DNA from: Paracoccus sphaerophysae
GTDB lineage: Bacteria; Pseudomonadota; Alphaproteobacteria; Rhodobacterales; Rhodobacteraceae
Length of the DNA: 64,000 nucleotides
Reading direction: 5' to 3'
Assembly (NCBI RefSeq): GCF_000763805.1
Contig: NZ_JRKS01000007.1
Coordinates: 1 to 64,000 of the forward strand
Made by a program: the position numbers and the translations under genes. The notes beneath the pieces were generated by a model that worked only from the letters and a program-made list of their open reading frames with translations, had not been told where the DNA came from and searched no databases. Positions 50,430-59,544 of this stretch are shown here, piece after piece; the first letter of the stretch is position 1; every line of letters starts with the position of its first letter.

Positions 50430-51863
50430 TCAGACGCGGTCGCCCTGCCGCAGGGCGAAATAGGTCGCGCCCCCGATCAGCACGCCGAAGAACCACCCGT
50501 AGGTGCCCCACCACGCCGGCAGGATGCTGGTGAAGGTCGGCAGGATGGACGAGAACACCATGCCCACGAACAGCGCCACGAACGCCTTGCCGTGGAAGCC
50601 GCCGTTGAAGCGGAACTCGCCATGTTCGCGGTAGAGGTCGGGCACGTTCAGCTGCGCGCGGCGGATCAGGTAATAATCCACCATCATGATCCCGAAGATC
50701 GGGCCCATCGTCGAGCCGATGAAGTTCACGAACCTGGCCGCTCCCGTGTCCCAGGGCGCCCAGGGATACAGGACCAGCGCGATCGCCGCGGCGATCAGCC
50801 CGCCGCGCTTGAAGTCGATCGCCCGCGGGGCGGCGTTCGAGAAGTCGAAGGCGGCCGAGACGAAGTTCGCCACCACGTTGATCCCCAGCGTCGCCACCAC
50901 GAAGGTCAGCGCCGCCAGCAGCGCGAGGAACCAGCTGTCGAACTTGGCGCTGATCTGGTCGGGATGCAGCAGCACCTCGCCATAGACGTGGAAGGCCGCG
51001 GTGGTGGTGATGCCGGCCACCAGGCAGAAGGCCAGCAGGTTCACCGGCAGTCCCCAGATGTTGCCCAGCCGCAGCGCCCGTTCCGACGTCGCATAGCGCG
51101 AGAAATCGCAGAAGTTCAGGTACAGCGCCGCGAAATAGGTGATCCAGGTCGCCGCCACCGCCATCAGCGTGAGCAGGCTGCCGGGCGGCGTGGTGATGCC
51201 CGCATCGCGGGTCGCCGCGATCAGCACGTCCTGCGGGATTTCCGAGCCGAAGCTGAACTTGCCCGACTTGACGATCAGATAGACCGCCAGCACCAGCATC
51301 ATCAGCCAGACCGCCGGTCCGGCCCAGTCCTGGAACCGGCGCACCGTCTCCATCCCCCGCTGGATGATCAGCAGCTGCGCGGCCCAGACCAGCACGTAGC
51401 AGATCACCTCGAGCGTCGAGTGCCCCAGCATGTGGCTGGTCTGGTGGAATTCGAGCATCCCCGGCGAGCGGATCAGCAGCGCGACCAGCGCCCCCGAGGC
51501 CGCGGCGGTCTGGGCACCATACCAGAAGCACGCTACCAGTCCCCGGATCAGCGCCGGGATGTTGGCGCCGAAGGTGCCGAAGGACGACCGCGCCAGCACC
51601 GGGAACGGCACGCCGGTCCGGACCCCCGCGACGCCCACCAGCGTCATCAGCCAGTAGATCACCAGCGACCCCGCGCCGATCGCCAGCACGAAGTTCAGGA
51701 AGTTCCCGCACAGCAGGAACAGGCTGGCCGCGAGGTAGTAGCCCCACAGCGAGTGGACGTCCGAGGTCCACACGTTGAAGATCGAGAACGCGCCCCAGCG
51801 GCGGTCCTGCGCAGGTGCGAGATCTTCGTTGTAAAGCGCCGGAGAGGCGCCGTCGATTTGCAT
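50430..51863 (-). CDS. NCS1-family nucleobase/hydantoin transporter
   Basis: This 477-residue membrane protein has about twelve helices with NCS1 features: LYNEDLAPAQDRRWGAFSIFNVWTSDVHSLWGYYLAAS at the start, GVRTGVPFPVLARSSFGTFGANIPALIRG, and IMMVDYYLIRRAQLNVPDLY late in the chain. NCS1 proteins import cytosine, uracil, allantoin, hydantoins or thiamine with H+ or Na+. The substrate cannot be read from the sequence. The location inside a methylmalonate-semialdehyde block suggests pyrimidine bases. It diverges from the acyl-CoA dehydrogenase gene. Confidence 0.9.
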   Translation of the reverse strand: MQIDGASPALYNEDLAPAQDRRWGAFSIFNVWTSDVHSLWGYYLAASLFLLCGNFLNFVLAIGAGSLVIYWLMTLVGVAGVRTGVPFPVLARSSFGTFGANIPALIRGLVACFWYGAQTAAASGALVALLIRSPGMLEFHQTSHMLGHSTLEVICYVLVWAAQLLIIQRGMETVRRFQDWAGPAVWLMMLVLAVYLIVKSGKFSFGSEIPQDVLIAATRDAGITTPPGSLLTLMAVAATWITYFAALYLNFCDFSRYATSERALRLGNIWGLPVNLLAFCLVAGITTTAAFHVYGEVLLHPDQISAKFDSWFLALLAALTFVVATLGINVVANFVSAAFDFSNAAPRAIDFKRGGLIAAAIALVLYPWAPWDTGAARFVNFIGSTMGPIFGIMMVDYYLIRRAQLNVPDLYREHGEFRFNGGFHGKAFVALFVGMVFSSILPTFTSILPAWWGTYGWFFGVLIGGATYFALRQGDRV

Positions 51864-52036
51864 GATGGGTCCCCATTGGGATTGTTTTCAATACGGAAAT
51901 ACTGCGCCCGGGCACCCCGCCCGTCCATTCCTTGGCGGCGGCTCTGGCGAAGGGGCTCGGGCATCTGCAATAGTTGTGCAACACTGCGGCACTAGCGCCA
52001 AAGCGCAGTCAGCAGCCGAAACGAGGGGGAACGCCG

Positions 52037-53182
52037 GTGGATTTCGCATTGTCCGAGGAACAGGAGGCCATCTTCGACATGGCCCGCGATTTCGGCCAGT
52101 CCGAGATCGCGCCCCACGCCCGCGCCTGGGAAGAGGCCGGGACGATCCCGAAAGAGCTGTGGCGCAAGGTCGCCGAGCTGGGCTTCGGCGGGCTTTACGT
52201 GTCCGAGGAGTACGGCGGCTCGGGGCTGACGCGGCTGGACGCGACGCTGGTCTTCGAGGCGCTGGCGATGGCCTGCCCCGCCGTGGGGTCGTTCCTGTCC
52301 ATCCACAACATGTGCGGCGGCATGATCGACAAGTTCGGCAAGCCCGAGGACAAGGACCGCTGGCTGCCCGCCCTGTGCAGCATGGAGAAGGTGTTCTCCT
52401 ACTGCCTGACCGAGCCCGGCAGCGGCTCGGACGCCGCCGCCTTGCGCACCCGCGCCGACCGCACCAACGAGGGCTGGGTCCTGAACGGCACCAAGGCCTT
52501 CATCTCGGGCGGCAGCTATTCGGACGCCTATGTCACGATGGTGCGCACCGGCGAGGACGGGCCGAAGGGCATCTCGACGGTGGTGGTCGAGGACGGCACC
52601 CCCGGCCTGTCCTTCGGCGCGCTGGAAAAGAAGATGGGCTGGCTGGCGCAGCCGACCAGCCAGGTGCAGTTCGACGACTGCGCGATCCCGGCCGAGAACC
52701 TGCTGGGCGAGGAAGGCCGCGGGTTTGCCTATGCGATGGCGGGGCTGGATGGCGGGCGGCTGAACATCGCCGCCGGCGCCCTGGGTGGCGCGCAGGCGGC
52801 GCTGGACCAGACGCTGCGCTACATGGCCGAGCGCCGGGCCTTCGGCAAGACGCTCGACCAGTTCCAGGCGCTGCAGTTCCGGCTGGCCGAGATGGAGGTC
52901 GCGCTGCAATCCGCCCGCACCTTCCTGCGGCAGGCGGCGTGGAAGCTGGACAGCAAGGCCCCCGACGCGACCAAGTTCTGCGCGATGGCCAAGCTGTATG
53001 TCACCGACCGCGCCTTCGAGGTCGCGAACCAGTGCCTGCAGCTGCATGGCGGCTATGGCTACCTGGCCGATTACGGGATCGAGAAGATCGTGCGCGACCT
53101 GCGCGTGCACCAGATCCTGGAAGGCACCAACGAGATCATGCGGCTGATCGTCGGCCGCGCGATGCTGGCCGAAAGGGGCTGA
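52037..53182 (+). CDS. Acyl-CoA dehydrogenase, probable isobutyryl-CoA dehydrogenase
   Basis: This is a 381-residue flavin-dependent acyl-CoA dehydrogenase. LTEPGSGSDAAALRTRA and FISGG bind FAD, and the C-terminal QILEGTNEIMRLIVGRAML carries the catalytic Glu found in short/branched-chain types. With the downstream hydrolase and mmsB it fits isobutyryl-CoA to methacrylyl-CoA in valine breakdown. The start is a GTG at 52037 (VDFALSEEQEAIF) behind GAGGGGG. No ATG fits the family N-terminus. Confidence 0.92.
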   Translation: MDFALSEEQEAIFDMARDFGQSEIAPHARAWEEAGTIPKELWRKVAELGFGGLYVSEEYGGSGLTRLDATLVFEALAMACPAVGSFLSIHNMCGGMIDKFGKPEDKDRWLPALCSMEKVFSYCLTEPGSGSDAAALRTRADRTNEGWVLNGTKAFISGGSYSDAYVTMVRTGEDGPKGISTVVVEDGTPGLSFGALEKKMGWLAQPTSQVQFDDCAIPAENLLGEEGRGFAYAMAGLDGGRLNIAAGALGGAQAALDQTLRYMAERRAFGKTLDQFQALQFRLAEMEVALQSARTFLRQAAWKLDSKAPDATKFCAMAKLYVTDRAFEVANQCLQLHGGYGYLADYGIEKIVRDLRVHQILEGTNEIMRLIVGRAMLAERG

Positions 53183-53183
53183 G

Positions 53184-54191
53184 ATGGACGACCTGCACAT
53201 CCGCCGCGACCGCAAGGCCGGTCGCATCACCTTTACCCGCCCGCAGACGCTGAACGCCTTGTCCCACGACATGGCGCTGGCGATCCACGCGGCGCTGGAC
53301 GGCTGGCGCGACGATGCCGCGGTCGCGCTGGTCATCATCGATGCCGAGGGCGACCGCGCCTTCTGCGCCGGCGGCGACATCGCCGCGGTCTATCACGGCG
53401 GCAAGGCCGGCGATCACGGCATCGGCCAGCGCTTCTTCGCGGACGAATACCGGATGAACGCCGCGATCCGCGACTATCGCAAGCCCATCGCGGCCTTCAT
53501 GCAGGGCTTCGTGATGGGCGGCGGGGTCGGGGTCGGCGGCCATGCCGGGCATCGCGTGGTCGGCGACACCACCCAGATCGCCATGCCGGAATCGGGCATC
53601 GGGCTGATCCCGGACGTCGGTGGGACGTGGCTTCTGGCCCACGCGCCGGGGCGGATCGGGGAATATCTCGGCCTCACCGGCGCCCGGATGGGTGCGGGCG
53701 ATGCGATCCATGCCGGGTTCGCCGACCTGTACCTGCCCGAATCGGAATGGGAGGGCGCCAAGGACCGGCTCGCCGAGACCGGCGACATCTCGGGCCTGAA
53801 AGGCCAGACCCCGCCGCCGGCGCCGCTGGCCGCCAGCGATCTGTCGGCCTTTGGCGCGCGCAGCGTGGCCGACATCCGGGCGGCGTTGGAAAAGGCCGGC
53901 GACGCGGCCTCGCTGAAGGCCATCGCCCGCAACTCGCCGCTGTCTATGGCTGCCACGCTGGCGATGGTGCGGGCGGCGCGCGGCGACCGGCGGATGCAGG
54001 AATCGCTGTCGCGCGAGTATCGCTTCACCCACCGCGCCACCGCCGAGGGTGACTTCATCGAGGGCGTGCGCGCCCAGATCATCGACAAGGACCGCACCCC
54101 GAACTGGAGCCAGCCCGGCGACGCCGCCAAGGTGGACGCCATGCTGGCCGATCTGGGCGCAGAGGAACTGACGTGGGAGGAACAGGCATGA
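53184..54191 (+). CDS. 3-hydroxyisobutyryl-CoA hydrolase
   Basis: This 335-residue crotonase-fold protein has FCAGGDIAAVYHGGK, FVMGGGVGVGGHAGHRV, and MPESGIGLIPDVGGTWLL, the Glu-containing signature that distinguishes the hydrolase from enoyl-CoA hydratases. It releases free 3-hydroxyisobutyrate, the mmsB substrate. Its stop overlaps the mmsB ATG by 4 bases, and the dehydrogenase gene ends one base before its ATG. Confidence 0.93.
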   Translation: MDDLHIRRDRKAGRITFTRPQTLNALSHDMALAIHAALDGWRDDAAVALVIIDAEGDRAFCAGGDIAAVYHGGKAGDHGIGQRFFADEYRMNAAIRDYRKPIAAFMQGFVMGGGVGVGGHAGHRVVGDTTQIAMPESGIGLIPDVGGTWLLAHAPGRIGEYLGLTGARMGAGDAIHAGFADLYLPESEWEGAKDRLAETGDISGLKGQTPPPAPLAASDLSAFGARSVADIRAALEKAGDAASLKAIARNSPLSMAATLAMVRAARGDRRMQESLSREYRFTHRATAEGDFIEGVRAQIIDKDRTPNWSQPGDAAKVDAMLADLGAEELTWEEQA

Positions 54192-55066
54192 AGATCGGGT
54201 TCATCGGACTGGGCAACATGGGCGGGCCGATGGCCCGCAACCTCGCCGCGGCGGGGCACCAGGTCTCGGGCTTCGACCCGGTCGCCGCCGACATGGACGG
54301 CATCCGCCCCGTGACCAGCGCCGCCGACGCGGCCGAGGGTGCCGATGTCGTCATCACCATGCTGCCGAACGGCCAGATCCTGCGCTCGGTCGCCGCGCAG
54401 GTCATCCCGGCGATGCGGCCCGGCGCGGTGCTGTGCGACTGCTCGACGGTGGACGTGGACAGCGCCCGCGCGGTCGCGGCCGACGCCGCGGCGGCGGGGC
54501 TGGGGGCGCTGGACGCGCCGGTCTCGGGCGGGACCGGCGGGGCCGCGGCCGGGACGCTGACCTTCATGGTCGGCGGCACCCCCGAGGCCTTCGCGCAGGT
54601 GCAGCCGCTGTTCGACATCATGGGCCAGAAGGCCGTTCATTGCGGCGCGGCGGGGGCCGGCCAGGCCGCCAAGATCTGCAACAACATGATCCTGGGCGTG
54701 ACCATGATCGCCACCTGCGAGGCCTTCGCCCTGGCCGACAAGCTGGGGCTGGACCGGCAGAAGATGTTCGACGTAGTGTCGACCTCGTCGGGCTACAGCT
54801 GGTCGATGAACGCCTATTGCCCGGCGCCCGGCGTGGGCCCGCAATCGCCGGCCGACAACGGCTACAAGCCCGGCTTCGCGGCCGAGCTGATGCTCAAGGA
54901 CCTGCGGCTGTCGCAGCAGGCCGCCGACGGTGCCGACGCCGACACCCCGATGGGCGAGCTGGCGACCCGGCTTTACGGCCGCTTCGTCGAGAACGAGGAC
55001 GGCCGCGGCCGCGACTTTTCCGCGATGCTGCCGCGGCTCGCCGCGCGCGGGCGGGGCGAGGGCTGA
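54188..55066 (+). CDS. mmsB: 3-hydroxyisobutyrate dehydrogenase
   Basis: MmsB oxidises 3-hydroxyisobutyrate to methylmalonate semialdehyde with NAD+. The 292-residue protein has the Rossmann FIGLGNMGGPMARNLA, substrate-site DAPVSGGTGGAAAGTLTFMVGG, and the catalytic Lys in GAGQAAKICNNMILG (near residue 168). It closes the valine arm whose product goes to MmsA, whose gene is about 3.9 kb away on the same strand across the NCS1 gene. Confidence 0.95.
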   Translation: MKIGFIGLGNMGGPMARNLAAAGHQVSGFDPVAADMDGIRPVTSAADAAEGADVVITMLPNGQILRSVAAQVIPAMRPGAVLCDCSTVDVDSARAVAADAAAAGLGALDAPVSGGTGGAAAGTLTFMVGGTPEAFAQVQPLFDIMGQKAVHCGAAGAGQAAKICNNMILGVTMIATCEAFALADKLGLDRQKMFDVVSTSSGYSWSMNAYCPAPGVGPQSPADNGYKPGFAAELMLKDLRLSQQAADGADADTPMGELATRLYGRFVENEDGRGRDFSAMLPRLAARGRGEG

Positions 55067-55147
55067 GCTCACGCGTTCTTCACTGCCAGGGCGGAACCGC
55101 AGCCGCCCCGAGCGCCTTGACTATCACGTTAACCAAGGACGAAACCC

Positions 55148-55660
55148 ATGTTACGCTTTCTCAGCGCGATGGCGGCAGGCGTGATGATCGTCGCCCTTCC
55201 TGTGGTGGCGATGGCCGAAAAGCCCCCCCATGCGGGGCAGAACGGCAAGGCCGCCGCCAAGGTCGAACGCAAGCTGCTGCACAAGCCGAACCCGGGCCAG
55301 ACCCGCGCCGCCCGCGATGCAGGCCGCCAGGACACCCGCGGCGGCCAGACCCCGGTCGTGATCGACGGCCGCAACCCCGGCGGCGTGCGGTCGCTGAGCC
55401 TGGTGCAGAGCTGCCCGCCGGGCCTCGCCAAGAAGGACCCGGCCTGCATGCCCCCGGGGCAGGCGAAAAAGGCGCTGGGCGCCGGGTCGGTGATCGATTG
55501 GGACGACGTTCATGTGGTCACCCGCCCGGGCCTTTACGGTCTCAGCGAGCCGCCGGCCGGCCAGCGCTTTGCCATCGTCGACGGGCGGCTGGTCCGCGTC
55601 GACAGCCAGACCAGCAAGATCCTGTCAATCATCCGGCTGGTCGACGCGATCGTCGACTGA
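55148..55660 (+). CDS. Small periplasmic protein, RcnB-like C-terminus
   Basis: The 170-residue protein has a clear signal peptide (MLRFLSAMAAGVMIVALPVVAMA), a basic Lys/Arg/Gln-rich segment, a CPPGLAKKDPACMPPGQAKK stretch with two Cys that could form a disulfide, and a C-terminal part (RPGLYGLSEPPAGQRFAIVDGRLVRVD) recalling RcnB/DUF1236 periplasmic proteins, where a YxLxxPPxGxxW pattern is usual. The function is unknown. It is monocistronic, 81 bases after mmsB and convergent with recN. Confidence 0.72.
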   Translation: MLRFLSAMAAGVMIVALPVVAMAEKPPHAGQNGKAAAKVERKLLHKPNPGQTRAARDAGRQDTRGGQTPVVIDGRNPGGVRSLSLVQSCPPGLAKKDPACMPPGQAKKALGAGSVIDWDDVHVVTRPGLYGLSEPPAGQRFAIVDGRLVRVDSQTSKILSIIRLVDAIVD

Positions 55661-55681
55661 TCGGGGGCGGCCCGTGGGCCG

Positions 55682-57337
55682 TCAGGACAACAGCGCCTCG
55701 GCCGCCGCACGGGCCGCCGGGGTGATCTGTTCCCCGGCCAGCATCCGGGCGATTTCCTCGGTCCGCTCACCCTGATCCAGTGGCATCACGCGCGAGGTCG
55801 TCATACCGTCCTCGACCGCCTTGGCGACGCGGAAATGCCGCTGCCCCAGCGCCGCAACCTGCGGCGAATGGGTCACCACCAGCACCTGCGCCCCCTCGGC
55901 GAGACGAGCGAGCCGCCGGCCCACCGCATCGGCGGTGGCCCCGCCCACGCCGCGGTCGATCTCGTCGAAGATCATCACCAGCGGGTCGGCGCCCTGCACG
56001 AGGCACACCTTGAGCGCCAGCAGGAACCGCGACAGCTCGCCCCCCGAGGCGATGCGGTCCAGCGGGCCGGGCGGTGCGCCGGGGTTGGTCGTCACGGTGA
56101 ACGCCACGCTGTCGCGGCCCTCGGGTCCCGCCTCGCCCTCGGTCACGCGGGTCTCAAAGACCGCCCGCTCCATCTTCAGCGGCGCGAGTTCTTCCGTCAT
56201 CGCCGTGTCCAGCCGGCCCGCGGCCTCGCGCCGGGCGGCGCCTAGGGCACCCGCGGCGGCGTCATAGGCAGCCTCGGCCTCGCGCAGCGCGCGGGTCAGG
56301 TCGCCCATCCGCGCCTCGCCCGCGTCCAGCGCCGCCAGCCGCGCCGACAGGTCGCCCGCCAGCGTGGCGAGGTCGTCGGCCAGCACGTTGTGCTTGCGGG
56401 CCAGGGCGCGCAGGGCGAACAGCCGCTCCTCGGTCGTCTCCAGCGTGCGCGGGTCGAAATCCATCGCCGCCAGCGCATCCTCGATGCCGCGCGTGGCCTC
56501 GCCCAGTTCGACCAGAGCGCGCCCCAGCGCGGCGACCGGCCCGTCCAGTGCCTCCGCCTCGCCCTTGCCAGCGGCCCCTTCCAGCCAGCGCACGGACTCG
56601 ACGATGACGCCCTCGGCGCCCGGCTCTCCGCCGCCGCCGGCCAGCATCTGGTGGGCGCGGGCGACATCGCCGCGGATCCGTTCGGCCGCCTGCATCTGCC
56701 GGCGGGCGACGTCCAGGGTCGCCTCTTCGCCGGGCTGGGGGTCGAGCTTCTCAAGCTCGGCCACGGCGTGCCGCAGGAATTCTTCCTCGGCCCGTGCAGC
56801 GGCCAGCGCCGTCTCGGCCTCGGCCAACTCGGCCTCGGCGCGCCGGCGCGCGGTCCAGGCGGCGCGGATCGGGGCCAGGTCGATGCCGGCGAAGGCGTCC
56901 AGCAACTGCCGATGGCCGCGCGGGTTCAGCAGGCCCCGGTCGTCATGCTGCCCGTGCAACTCGACCAGCGCATCCGACAGCGCCCGCAGCACCTCGCCCG
57001 ACACCCGGCGATCGTTCACCCAGCCGGTCTTGCGGCCGTCGACGGCGTTGACGCGGCGCAGGATCAGCTCGTCTTCGGCGTCGATCCCGGCCTCGGCCAG
57101 CACCGCGCGGGCGGGATGGGCGGCGGGCAGATCGAACACCGCGGTGACCTCGCCCTGGGTGGCGCCGGCGCGGACCAGCTCGGCCCGGCCGCGCCAGCCC
57201 AGCACGAACCCCAGGCAGTCCAGCAGGATCGACTTGCCAGCCCCGGTTTCCCCGGTCAGCACGTTCAGCCCCGGCGCGAAATCCAGCGACAGGCGGTCGA
57301 TCAGCAGCATGTCGCGGATATCGAGGCTCCGCAGCAT
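55682..57337 (-). CDS. recN: DNA repair protein RecN
   Basis: RecN is an SMC-like ATPase in double-strand break repair. The 551-residue protein has Walker A GETGAGKS at residues 29-36, a central coiled coil with a globular middle, and at the end the ABC signature RIASGGELSRFLLAL and Walker B VMIFDEIDRGVGG. The start at 57337 (MLRSLDIRDMLLIDRLSLDF) matches the family. It lies 17 bases after bamD on the same strand, in the fts-lpxC cluster. Confidence 0.96.
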   Translation of the reverse strand: MLRSLDIRDMLLIDRLSLDFAPGLNVLTGETGAGKSILLDCLGFVLGWRGRAELVRAGATQGEVTAVFDLPAAHPARAVLAEAGIDAEDELILRRVNAVDGRKTGWVNDRRVSGEVLRALSDALVELHGQHDDRGLLNPRGHRQLLDAFAGIDLAPIRAAWTARRRAEAELAEAETALAAARAEEEFLRHAVAELEKLDPQPGEEATLDVARRQMQAAERIRGDVARAHQMLAGGGGEPGAEGVIVESVRWLEGAAGKGEAEALDGPVAALGRALVELGEATRGIEDALAAMDFDPRTLETTEERLFALRALARKHNVLADDLATLAGDLSARLAALDAGEARMGDLTRALREAEAAYDAAAGALGAARREAAGRLDTAMTEELAPLKMERAVFETRVTEGEAGPEGRDSVAFTVTTNPGAPPGPLDRIASGGELSRFLLALKVCLVQGADPLVMIFDEIDRGVGGATADAVGRRLARLAEGAQVLVVTHSPQVAALGQRHFRVAKAVEDGMTTSRVMPLDQGERTEEIARMLAGEQITPAARAAAEALLS

Positions 57338-57354
57338 CAGCAGGCCTCCTGCTG

Positions 57355-58197
57355 TTACAGCCACTTGCCCTGGATCACCTGGCGATAGACCTTGGTCAGC
57401 CAGGAATTGCCCCGCGCCGTGGGGGTCAGTCCGCGGCCGCGCAGCTGCGCATAGGCGTCCTGGTAGAAGGGCGAGGACTGGAAGTTGTGACCCAGGATCG
57501 CGCCCGCCGTCTGCGCCTCGTTGTTCAGGCCCAGCGCCAGATAGGCCTCGACCAGGCGCATCAGCGCCTCGGGGGTGTGGGTGGTGGTCTGGTATTCCTC
57601 GACCACCACGCGGAAGCGGTTGATCGCCGCGGTATGGTGGCCGCGCTTGAGGTAGTAGCGGCCGATCTCCATCTCTTTGCCGGCGAGATGGTCGAAGGCC
57701 AGGTCGAATTTCAGCACCGCCGAGCGGGCATATTCGGTGTCGGGATACTGCTCGATCACCTCGCGCAGCGCCTGCAGCGCCTGGAAGGTCAGGCCCTGGT
57801 CGCGCCCGACCTCGTCGATCTGGTCGTAATAGGACAGGGCGAGCAGATACTTGGCATAGGCCGCATCCTCGTCGCCCGGATAGTTGTCGATGAAGCGCTG
57901 CGCGGCGCCGCGGGCTTCCTCGTAGGCCCGGGCCTTGTGATAGGCGTAGGCCTGCATGATCAGCGCCCGCCTGGCCCATTCGGAATAGGGATACAGCCGC
58001 TCGATCTCGGCGAAGTAATGCACCGCGTCCTTGGGCCGGCCGCCGTTTTCCAGCTCGTATTCGCCGCGCTTGTAGATGTCCTCGGCGGTGAAGTTGTCCA
58101 GGGGCTGGGTGGTCGCCCCGGTCTTGCCGCCACAGGCCGACAGCGTCATCGCAACCACCGCCGCCATGACCACGAGCCGCGAATTCCTGACTGTCAT
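57355..58197 (-). CDS. bamD: Outer-membrane protein assembly factor BamD
   Basis: BamD is the essential lipoprotein of the Bam complex, which inserts beta-barrels into the outer membrane. The 280-residue protein has a lipoprotein signal with lipobox LSAC (Cys22) and a run of TPR-like helices: AEDIYKRGEYELENGGRPKDAVHYFAEIERLYPYSEWARRA, then FIDNYPGDEDAAYAKYLLALSYYDQI and later repeats. The start at 58197 is the ATG that makes the signal peptide. The 3' neighbour is recN. Confidence 0.95.
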   Translation of the reverse strand: MTVRNSRLVVMAAVVAMTLSACGGKTGATTQPLDNFTAEDIYKRGEYELENGGRPKDAVHYFAEIERLYPYSEWARRALIMQAYAYHKARAYEEARGAAQRFIDNYPGDEDAAYAKYLLALSYYDQIDEVGRDQGLTFQALQALREVIEQYPDTEYARSAVLKFDLAFDHLAGKEMEIGRYYLKRGHHTAAINRFRVVVEEYQTTTHTPEALMRLVEAYLALGLNNEAQTAGAILGHNFQSSPFYQDAYAQLRGRGLTPTARGNSWLTKVYRQVIQGKWL

Positions 58198-58364
58198 GTC
58201 TGTCCTGTCCGTCCGTGGTCTGCGGTGCTGCCGGGCGCGCTGTCGGCGCGACCGGGCCGTCCTAGCACACAACATCAGGGCGCGCAAAAGGGCAAGTTGG
58301 CGTCACGGGCCGCGCCCCGACCGGCCCGGTCGCGGGAATCAACCGATGGTGATCGCGCGGCCGG

Positions 58365-59312
58365 TCAGGCGACCAGCGTGCGCCGGGCGGCCGGCACGAT
58401 CTCGCGCGGGCGGATCACCCCGGCGCCGGGCAGACGGCGTTCGCAGTCGGCTGTGCAGGTCACCCATTCCCAGGCGCCGGGCGTCGCGAACATCGTCCGC
58501 AGCAGCCGGTTGGTCATCGCGTGGCCGGCCCGGTTGCCGGTATAGCGCGCCAGCAGCGGCGCCCCGGCCAGCGCCAGGTCGCCCACCGCGTCCAGCATCT
58601 TGTGGCGCACGGGCTCGTCATCGTGGCGCAAGCCGCCGGGCGACAGCACCCGTTCGCCGTCAACCACGACGGCGTTGAAATAGGTGCCGCCCAAAGCAAG
58701 GCCGCTGGCCTTCATCCGTTCGACATCCGACTGCCGGCAGAAGGTGCGGCTGTCCATCAGTTCGCGCTGGAAGGCGCCATTGGCGAGGTCCAGCGCCTTT
58801 TCCTGCCGCCCGATCGCCGCATCGGCAAAGTCGATGGCGAATTCCATCTCGAGGTGGTCGGCCGGGCTGAGCCGGGCGAACCCCGCGCCGTCATGGACCT
58901 CGACCGACTTCAGCACCCGGATCGCGCGCAGCGGTTCCGACGACACGCGGATGCCCGCGGCCAGGATGCCGGCCACGAAGGGTGCCGACGAGCCGTCCAG
59001 GATCGGGATCTCGGGGCCGTCGATGTCGATCAGCGCGTTGTGGATGCCGGTGCCCGACAGCGCCGCCATGACGTGTTCCACGGTCGAGACGGTCGCCCCG
59101 CCCTGGCCCTGCAGCAGGGTGCAGAGCTGCGAGGGGACCACGTTGTCCCAGCGGGCCGGGATCAGCGCGCCCGCGCCATCCGCCGCCAGATCGACCCGGC
59201 GGAACACGATGCCATGACCGGCCGGCGCCGGATGGATCGTCATCCGCGCGGGCTGGCCGGAATGAAGACCGGCGCCCGTGAAGCGGGCTGGGGTGGCAAG
59301 CGTGGCCTGCAT
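58365..59312 (-). CDS. lpxC: UDP-3-O-acyl-N-acetylglucosamine deacetylase
   Basis: LpxC is the zinc deacetylase that commits UDP-GlcNAc to lipid A. The 315-residue protein starts MQATLATPARFTGAGLHSGQPARMTIHPA, has STVEHVMAALSGTGI and ILDGSSAPFV, and the zinc region RHKMLDAVGDLALAG with its His and Asp. Length and order are standard. The start at 59312 removes an unrelated 25-codon extension. It follows the ftsZ terminator and precedes bamD. Confidence 0.96.
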   Translation of the reverse strand: MQATLATPARFTGAGLHSGQPARMTIHPAPAGHGIVFRRVDLAADGAGALIPARWDNVVPSQLCTLLQGQGGATVSTVEHVMAALSGTGIHNALIDIDGPEIPILDGSSAPFVAGILAAGIRVSSEPLRAIRVLKSVEVHDGAGFARLSPADHLEMEFAIDFADAAIGRQEKALDLANGAFQRELMDSRTFCRQSDVERMKASGLALGGTYFNAVVVDGERVLSPGGLRHDDEPVRHKMLDAVGDLALAGAPLLARYTGNRAGHAMTNRLLRTMFATPGAWEWVTCTADCERRLPGAGVIRPREIVPAARRTLVA

Positions 59313-59468
59313 GAGTCTGCGTCCGTTCTTGTCGTTGGGGACTGATCCCGATGCTTCCGAGGTAGGATCGCCTCCTGCCACGCTCAATTAACGTTTTGTG
59401 ACTCATTGCAACATTGGGGCGGGGGGTTCCGACCCGTCCCGGGCAGATCGGCCGAAATTCTTGATGCC

Positions 59469-59502
59469 AAAAGAAAAAGGGCCGCCGAAGCAGCCCTTTC
59501 GC
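59469..59502 (-). terminator. Rho-independent terminator after ftsZ
   Basis: On the minus strand AAAGGGCTGC and GCGGCCCTTT pair around a TTCG tetraloop, and TTCTTTT follows. In plus coordinates the stem spans 59476-59499. The UUCG loop and T run make a convincing terminator between ftsZ and lpxC. Confidence 0.88.
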
Positions 59503-59544
59503 GGCGCGCACGCTCGCCCGGTCGTGAACCGGGCCTGCGCGGGG

